Positions 59,242-64,000 of a DNA stretch of 64,000 bases are shown piece by piece. The stretch spans positions 1-64,000 of the forward strand of contig JAFZIJ010000016.1 in the NCBI GenBank assembly GCA_017554445.1, in the 5' to 3' direction. Numbering within the stretch: position 1 is the stretch's first letter; every line of letters starts with the position of its first letter. A program made the position numbers and the translations under genes. The stretch comes from Victivallales bacterium. GTDB taxonomy: Bacteria > Verrucomicrobiota > Lentisphaeria > Oligosphaerales > Oligosphaeraceae. Below the pieces are notes generated by a model. It had not been told where the DNA came from. It saw nothing but the letters and a program-made list of their open reading frames with translations, and searched no databases.

Positions 59242-60311
59242 AGTTGTTCTGTGAGTTTAAGCAGTTCAGGGAAAAGGGCTTCCGTGGAGAACGGCTTGAG
59301 CAGGAACGTCCATTTGACATAGCGTTTGTTGAAATCGGCGGCGGCTTTTTCAAGAGCCTGGCGGCGGATGGCGGCGGCTTCATCGGATTCATCCGTATCG
59401 GTGGCGTCGGCGTATTTCTGTTGTGACTGCTGGGAGGTTTCGGCCGTCAGTTGAAGCGTCATAAGTCCTTGCGGCGTCTTGCCGAAGGAAAGGAACATGA
59501 TGAGGCCGTCCTTTCGGGTGACGACGAGAACGACAGGCTTGTCCTGTCCGCTTTGCTCCGCCGTGATCTTTTCCGGCAACACGTCGATAATGGAAATAGT
59601 GTGTAGTGTCTTGACGACTTGTTCGACGGCAGTGGGGCTGACGGTCTGATCTTCCGGCAACGGCGTTTTCAGCTGGTAACGGTTGTGGCGGAAGACGATC
59701 TGCCATTCGGGAACACCGTTTTTCACCATGGCGACAGCGGCTGGCGCGAGCAGTTCCGGAAGGCTTTTTTCCAGCCACTCGGCGGCCCGTCTATCCGCGA
59801 ACGGGAAGAGATACTGCGATGTGGCGGTTCGTTGGTCAGGCAGGAGAACATAGCGCCGTTGTGGCGTATTATCATGGTTCTCAAGGAGTTTGCCAAGCTG
59901 ATAAACGGCTAGGGCGTTGCCGTCGAGATCGCAGAGTTCGAGGCTTGCGCCGTCTTCCTGCGGCGGGAAGCCTGCTTCCTGCCGCAATGATTCTGAAAGC
60001 GACGTCGTCCGCGCATTTTCCGAACAGAGTGCGAAGACCAGCGTGTCGATGTCCTCACGATGGGCAAAAAAGTCGTTTTTCTCCTTGATGCGCCATCCTT
60101 CGGGTGAGCGATAGAGTGTCGTGACGCCATGTGCGTTCCGTACGACGATACTTCCAAGCGTCTCCGCATTGAAATCGGGAGCCAGCAGCTGGACGTCTTC
60201 ATGTGTCTCCTTTTCAACATGTTTTGGGGCCATAACGACGTGGAGCACAATGGCTACCGCCAGCAAGGCGATGGCGATATAGAATGATGTATAGGCGGAT
60301 TTCATGGACAT
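59238..60311 (-). CDS. DUF4340 domain protein of a Gld-type ABC transporter
   Basis: A 357-residue protein. The start is set at 60311 because AAGGAG lies 8 bp upstream, inside the end of the preceding gene; the longer frame from 60371 is unlikely. One N-terminal membrane segment (YIAIALLAVAIVLHVVM) is followed by an extracytoplasmic DUF4340 domain (APDFNAETLGSIVVRNAHG, GWRIKEKNDFFAHREDIDTL). DUF4340 genes typically follow gldA-gldF-gldG-like genes, exactly as here. Function unknown. It probably binds the periplasmic GldG-like domain or its ligand. Confidence 0.85.
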   Translation of the reverse strand: MSMKSAYTSFYIAIALLAVAIVLHVVMAPKHVEKETHEDVQLLAPDFNAETLGSIVVRNAHGVTTLYRSPEGWRIKEKNDFFAHREDIDTLVFALCSENARTTSLSESLRQEAGFPPQEDGASLELCDLDGNALAVYQLGKLLENHDNTPQRRYVLLPDQRTATSQYLFPFADRRAAEWLEKSLPELLAPAAVAMVKNGVPEWQIVFRHNRYQLKTPLPEDQTVSPTAVEQVVKTLHTISIIDVLPEKITAEQSGQDKPVVLVVTRKDGLIMFLSFGKTPQGLMTLQLTAETSQQSQQKYADATDTDESDEAAAIRRQALEKAAADFNKRYVKWTFLLKPFSTEALFPELLKLTEQL

Positions 60312-60322
60312 GTGCTTCTCCT

Positions 60323-62848
60323 TCAGCGTCTTCTCCAGCCCCAAATGCAACCGCATATCACCAATGCGCATGGCACGATGAGCAAATTGGCCAGAATGAT
60401 GCGGAATTGGAAAGCTTCGATGCTCTTGCGGACATGGGAGCGAAGGTTGCGCAACTGTCGGTTGGAATCCGCAATCTGCCGTTTCAGTTTGACGAATTCC
60501 GTCCGTTGCGCGGCGGTCAGCAGTGTCGAACCGCTTTGCTGCCGTGCCTTCTCCATGTTCATGAGGCGTGCACGTGCTTCGCGGTATTCTGTTTCAAACG
60601 CTTCCAGACGCTCTTGATATTGCAATTGGCCTGCCTCTTCCATCTTCTGCAACTTGCTGAGCGAACGTTGGATATTGGCCCGATTTCTGATGCCGGACAG
60701 ACTGTCTCCGCCGACGAGACTGTCCAAGATGTTCAACAGGAACTGCATGTTGTGATTGCCGCGTTGCACGGACATCGCATCATGAAGGCAATCTGCATCG
60801 CCAACGAGAATCGCCGTGGATTGCCGCGGCGGATTTACCGCCTGCCCGTAGGGGGACGGGAAGATGCCTTCCAGACGGACGGCCAGCGGGAAGGTTTTGT
60901 TTTGAGGCGTGAAATCGGTCATGATGTCCTGCGCGGAGCGGAATGTCATGGAGGAAAGAAGCGATTGAGATTGCGTGCTTGAATTGATAAGCGGCGTAAC
61001 AGTAATACCTTGCGATGATGTTTCAGAGAAGACACCGGCTTTGAAGAACTCCAAGGAGGAAAGGGCGGTTGTCGTTCTGTCGCCTGTGAATTGTTGTTGC
61101 GTGATGGTCAGCCAATCCAAATGGCGGACAGTGGCGCCTTTGCTGTTCAGCAAAATAGTCGCTAATTCCGTGTCCACCAACACTTTGTCATCGGAGAACT
61201 GAATACCCCAAGCATCCGTCAATGGCTTGATGGAGGATGAAATGCATGGCGCGTATTTCAGATTGGCGTGGCGGCTGTTCATCTGCGTCCAGCAGGCCGG
61301 ATCGAGGAAGACGGCGAGTGGCTTACCCGCTTGAATGAAAGCATCGATGGCTTTCAGCGTGTTTTCCGGAAGTTGTTCTGGTTGAGCAAGAAGCAATACG
61401 TCTGTGTCTTCGGGTATTTTGTCGCAGCTTAACGGCAACGGCGTCAGATTGAAGTTGTTGTTCTGCAGTTCTTCAACGAGCGCCCACGGTTGCGTAGCGC
61501 GTTGCGTGGCAATATCAACGCCGCCGAGAATCTTCATAGGGCTGATAATGGCGATGGTCGCACGTCTGCGAGGCGTGAGCTTGGCGACTGCGCTCGTCAA
61601 ATCATATTCCAAATATGTGGCCCGTTTGGGATCCAGATAGGGGATGACGATGCTCTTACGTGCTTCCTGCGAGAAACTTGTGCCGATGTAGAGACGACTT
61701 TCCAGATTGTTCGGCGTTGCGTATTGCGGCATGATTCCCGCTTCGACGGCGGCTTCTTCCTGTGGCGAATCCGCCTCCGGAATGATGCGATTGACGGAAA
61801 GCATGCCGTTTGAACGGCGTTCGTATTCCGTCAGTAAATCATCGATTCGGCGGATGTGCGATTTGAAGGCGGCCGGCAGGCCAGGCTGTTCGGGCGTGCG
61901 ATAGAAATCAACAGTGACTGGCCTGTCCAGATTCTTAAGAATTTGGCGGGTGGCGGGCGAAAGGGTGAAGAGCCTGTCCGCCGTGCAGTCCATTGTCAGA
62001 TTGAAATTCGAGCAGATGCTGTTCAATGAAAGAACGGAGACGCAAAGCAACGCGAATTGCGCTAGCGGATGGATGAGCAACTTGCCGAATGTGCTTGGCG
62101 TTTCGATAGTTGCATGGCCTCGTTGCAGTTCGATGATGGCTTGATTGAGACGCAAGGCGATGACGATGATTGACAGGAAATAGAGGATGTCCTGTACGTC
62201 CAGAATGCCGCGTTGGAAATTCTCCAGATGCGGCATGACACTGAATTTCGCCGCGGTAGCAGCCCAATCCGCATCAAGGCCCCATTTGGCTAGGAAAAGC
62301 GACGTCGGCCCATGGCCGCCTAGCACGAACAGCAGGCAGATCGCCACGGAGAAGATGAAACTGATGACTTGATTCTTCGTGCAGGCGGACGTGAGCGAAC
62401 AGATGGATAAAAAGGCGCCCGCCAGCAGAAAACCGCCGAGATATCCGGTCAGCATCGCACCCCAGTCTGGCGAACCAAGCCATGCGACCGTCAGCGGAAG
62501 CGGAAAGGTCAGTAGCAGACCGGCTCCAAGAAAAAACCAACCTGCGAGAAATTTGCCCAGAACGGCCTGTCGTGGCGTAACTGGCATCGTAAGAAGGATT
62601 TCCACCGTGCCTTGACGGCGTTCCTCCGCCCAAAGACGCATGCCGGCGGCGGGAACGAACAACAGAAACAGCCACGGCAGCCAGAAGAACAATGTCCGTA
62701 GGGACGCTTCGTTGAACGCGAAAAAGTCACCGACCAGGAAAGTGGCGATAGTCGTCATGACGAGAAACGTGACGAGAAACACGTAGGCGATTGGCGTGCA
62801 GATATATCCGCGTATTTCTCGTTTGGCTATGGAGAGGACGGTGTTCAT
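60323..62848 (-). CDS. GldF-GldG fusion: ABC-2 permease joined to periplasmic GldG-like domain
   Basis: An 841-residue membrane protein. Residues 1-240 are an ABC-2 permease (MNTVLSIAKREIRGYICTPI, LWAEERRQGTVEILLTMPV) with about six membrane segments. A further segment lies near 270-290 (FALLCVSVLSLNSI). Residues 300-760 are the GldG/ABC_transp_aux domain (LFTLSPATRQILKNLDRPV, YLEYDLTSAVAKL, LVGDADCLHD). A coiled-coil stretch (about 745-805) leads to a C-terminal membrane segment. In Bacteroidota GldF and GldG are separate; a fusion with GldA and DUF4340 partners is common outside gliding bacteria. Export of an unknown substrate is likely. Confidence 0.9.
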   Translation of the reverse strand: MNTVLSIAKREIRGYICTPIAYVFLVTFLVMTTIATFLVGDFFAFNEASLRTLFFWLPWLFLLFVPAAGMRLWAEERRQGTVEILLTMPVTPRQAVLGKFLAGWFFLGAGLLLTFPLPLTVAWLGSPDWGAMLTGYLGGFLLAGAFLSICSLTSACTKNQVISFIFSVAICLLFVLGGHGPTSLFLAKWGLDADWAATAAKFSVMPHLENFQRGILDVQDILYFLSIIVIALRLNQAIIELQRGHATIETPSTFGKLLIHPLAQFALLCVSVLSLNSICSNFNLTMDCTADRLFTLSPATRQILKNLDRPVTVDFYRTPEQPGLPAAFKSHIRRIDDLLTEYERRSNGMLSVNRIIPEADSPQEEAAVEAGIMPQYATPNNLESRLYIGTSFSQEARKSIVIPYLDPKRATYLEYDLTSAVAKLTPRRRATIAIISPMKILGGVDIATQRATQPWALVEELQNNNFNLTPLPLSCDKIPEDTDVLLLAQPEQLPENTLKAIDAFIQAGKPLAVFLDPACWTQMNSRHANLKYAPCISSSIKPLTDAWGIQFSDDKVLVDTELATILLNSKGATVRHLDWLTITQQQFTGDRTTTALSSLEFFKAGVFSETSSQGITVTPLINSSTQSQSLLSSMTFRSAQDIMTDFTPQNKTFPLAVRLEGIFPSPYGQAVNPPRQSTAILVGDADCLHDAMSVQRGNHNMQFLLNILDSLVGGDSLSGIRNRANIQRSLSKLQKMEEAGQLQYQERLEAFETEYREARARLMNMEKARQQSGSTLLTAAQRTEFVKLKRQIADSNRQLRNLRSHVRKSIEAFQFRIILANLLIVPCALVICGCIWGWRRR

Positions 62849-62864
62849 TGAAGTGTATGGGCGA

Positions 62865-63569
62865 TTAAGCCTGGACGGCGGTCAGTTTTCTGAAGATTTC
62901 GAACAGATGGCCTTTGACATCCGCGATCGGCTTGTCCATGACAAGCCGTCCTTTGTCGATGATGACGACGCGTGTACAGATGTCTTCGACTTCATCAAGC
63001 AGGTGGGTGGAGATGAGTATGGCCTTTTCGCGGCCCATCTCCTTGATCATGCGGCGCATTTCGTATTTTTGATTGGGATCGAGGCCGTCCGTCGGTTCGT
63101 CCAGCAAGAGGGCGGGCGGATTGTGGACAAGAGCCTGCGCGAAGCATGCGCGGTGCGAATAGCCTTTGGAGAGAGTTCCAATGACTTGCCGCCTGACGCC
63201 TTGCAGTTGGCAAAGCTCCAAAGCATTGTCAACTGCTTTTTTGTATTCCGTTTTGACAAGACCGCGCGTTTCCGCGCAAAATGACAGGAAGCTTTCTACG
63301 GTCATCTCCTGGTAGAGCGGTGCGTTTTCAGGCAGATAACCGAAACGGCGGCGGGCTTCGACGGGATGGAGCGCCACATCCAGCTCGTCGATGAAGGCAT
63401 GGCCGGACGTCGGTGCGATGAATCCCGTCATCATGCGCATGGTCGTGGATTTTCCCGCGCCATTCGGGCCGAGAAAGCCCAAAACCTCTCCGGGCTTGAC
63501 GTCAAAGGATATGTCGTTGACGGCGAGCCTTGAGCCAAAGGATTTGGTGAGTGACTGCGCTTTGAGCAT
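62865..63569 (-). CDS. ABC transporter ATP-binding protein, GldA-like
   Basis: A 234-residue ATPase. Walker A is GPNGAGKST (34-42) and Walker B is ALLLDEP (153-159), with DEPTDGLDPNQ as D-loop and His189 in ISTHLLDE as the switch histidine. The signature reads LSKGYSHR instead of LSGGQ, as is usual in the GldA/NatA-like branch. It is 16 bp upstream of the GldF-GldG fusion and forms with it and the DUF4340 gene a three-gene operon. Confidence 0.95.
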   Translation of the reverse strand: MLKAQSLTKSFGSRLAVNDISFDVKPGEVLGFLGPNGAGKSTTMRMMTGFIAPTSGHAFIDELDVALHPVEARRRFGYLPENAPLYQEMTVESFLSFCAETRGLVKTEYKKAVDNALELCQLQGVRRQVIGTLSKGYSHRACFAQALVHNPPALLLDEPTDGLDPNQKYEMRRMIKEMGREKAILISTHLLDEVEDICTRVVIIDKGRLVMDKPIADVKGHLFEIFRKLTAVQA

Positions 63570-63585
63570 AATGGGAATCGTCGGT

Positions 63586-64000
63586 CTAGGGAGGTGTTAC
63601 GAATTTGGCGAAACTGACGGCGCGTTTGCCGAAGTTCTTGATTTGGATGAGCTTCCAGCAAGATTTTGGGAACCAGTCAAACGGCATGCGCGCCGCATGT
63701 TCCAAAGTGAGAATACAGCCTTCCGCCACCAGTTTCGGCCAGGCAGGGCTTGCGACGAGTTCTGCCCCGCCGAAGACACCGTCCGGCTGGTGGTAGGGCG
63801 GATCCGCCAGAATCAGATTGATTTTTCCCGCGACGGAAGAAAGCAGGCTTGCGAACTGCGAGACGTCGCCGCGGATGAGTTCGAACGCGTCTTTTTGCAG
63901 TTTTTCGCCCATGGATTTGGCGACGGCGTTGAAATTCCGCTGGATGAATTCCGCATGTAAAGGATTGAGTTCAATGGATTTGACGCATGCCGCCCCGCGA
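63586..64000 (-). CDS. rsmD: 16S rRNA (guanine(966)-N(2))-methyltransferase (N-terminus beyond window)
   Basis: Partial: the frame is open from the right edge and stops at 63586, giving 137 C-terminal residues. The visible part starts within the SAM-binding fold (GAACVKSIELNPLHAEFIQR) and contains the N6/N2-amino methylase motif ILADPPYHQPD (motif IV, DPPY), typical of RsmD. RsmD methylates G966 of 16S rRNA. It ends 16 bp before the ABC ATPase start and may be transcribed with it. Confidence 0.85.
   Translation of the reverse strand, partial: RGAACVKSIELNPLHAEFIQRNFNAVAKSMGEKLQKDAFELIRGDVSQFASLLSSVAGKINLILADPPYHQPDGVFGGAELVASPAWPKLVAEGCILTLEHAARMPFDWFPKSCWKLIQIKNFGKRAVSFAKFVTPP

Noticed and set aside
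60323-63569. Gliding motility locus
   Set aside because: The GldA/GldFG/DUF4340 trio alone is widespread in non-gliding bacteria, and no gldJ-N or sprA-like genes are present.

Overview
The window is a moderate-G+C bacterial chromosome segment with about 44 protein genes on both strands, two tRNAs and unusually repeat-rich intergenic DNA. The gene content points to the PVC superphylum, most likely a gut or host-associated Lentisphaerota or Kiritimatiellota member. The signs are many large secreted TIM-barrel glycosidases, heparinase II/III proteins and sialidases without SusC/SusD pairs, a DUF4838 protein, a giant alpha-2-macroglobulin, a GldF-GldG fusion transporter with DUF4340, and the variant CdsA signature. 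The lineage is inferred from protein families and was not tested by phylogeny.

Layout. 1-9 kb: a minus-strand run of a secreted heparinase-like lyase, a clan GH-A glycosidase and an amidohydrolase cut by the window edge, divergent from a secreted TIM-barrel protein. 9-13.4 kb: an esterase, a sugar isomerase/epimerase, and a secreted Asp-box sialidase-like protein joined to an alpha/beta hydrolase. 13.5-17.4 kb: a GH39-like glycosidase, CdsA and a SpoU-type RNA methyltransferase. 17.7-21.6 kb: a DUF1835 protein, an endolysin-like amidase-glucosaminidase, a VanX-like D-Ala-D-Ala dipeptidase and an M28 peptidase. 21.7-26.8 kb: a secreted DNRLRE-like protein overlapping a DUF4838 protein, then a mutarotase-like secreted protein. 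26.9-32.2 kb (minus): 2-keto-3-deoxygluconate kinase, MetRS, an ABC-2 permease and a small exported protein. 32.5-38.3 kb: a formyltransferase, then (minus) RsmI, an isomerase-like TIM barrel with a long charged tail, an MBL-fold hydrolase and a mannose-1-phosphate guanylyltransferase. 38.6-47.1 kb: a 2070-residue alpha-2-macroglobulin facing a phosphodiester glycosidase. 47.4-53.9 kb: tRNA-Thr, small exported and membrane proteins, a permease, two lipoprotein-like alpha/beta hydrolases and a cytoplasmic heparinase-like protein. 54-64 kb: a BspA-type leucine-rich repeat protein, tRNA-Arg, a second amidohydrolase paralogous to the one at the left edge, a sialidase, a Gld-type ABC transporter operon and a partial rsmD.

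The genes read as a scavenging programme for uronate-, sialate- and possibly peptidoglycan-containing glycans. Secreted lyases, glycosidases and sialidases open the polymers; esterases, a cytoplasmic heparinase-like enzyme, isomerases and KDG kinase finish the breakdown. Housekeeping genes are interspersed.

The most unusual feature lies between the genes. Most repeat-bearing gaps hold arrays of short words with a fixed 7-, 8-, 9- or 10-bp period: GCTTAAA and TTATGGC (7 bp), CTAGnnnn (8 bp), CTGGAnnnn and GACTAAAGG (9 bp), CACGAATnnn (10 bp). The arrays sit just outside reading frames. Several have an inverted second arm in the same period and so form long stepped hairpins. Different word families recur together in the same gaps. 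A larger composite repeat occurs three times, and a palindromic GC-rich unit occurs as tandem copies at two distant sites. I cannot assign these arrays to a named element class.
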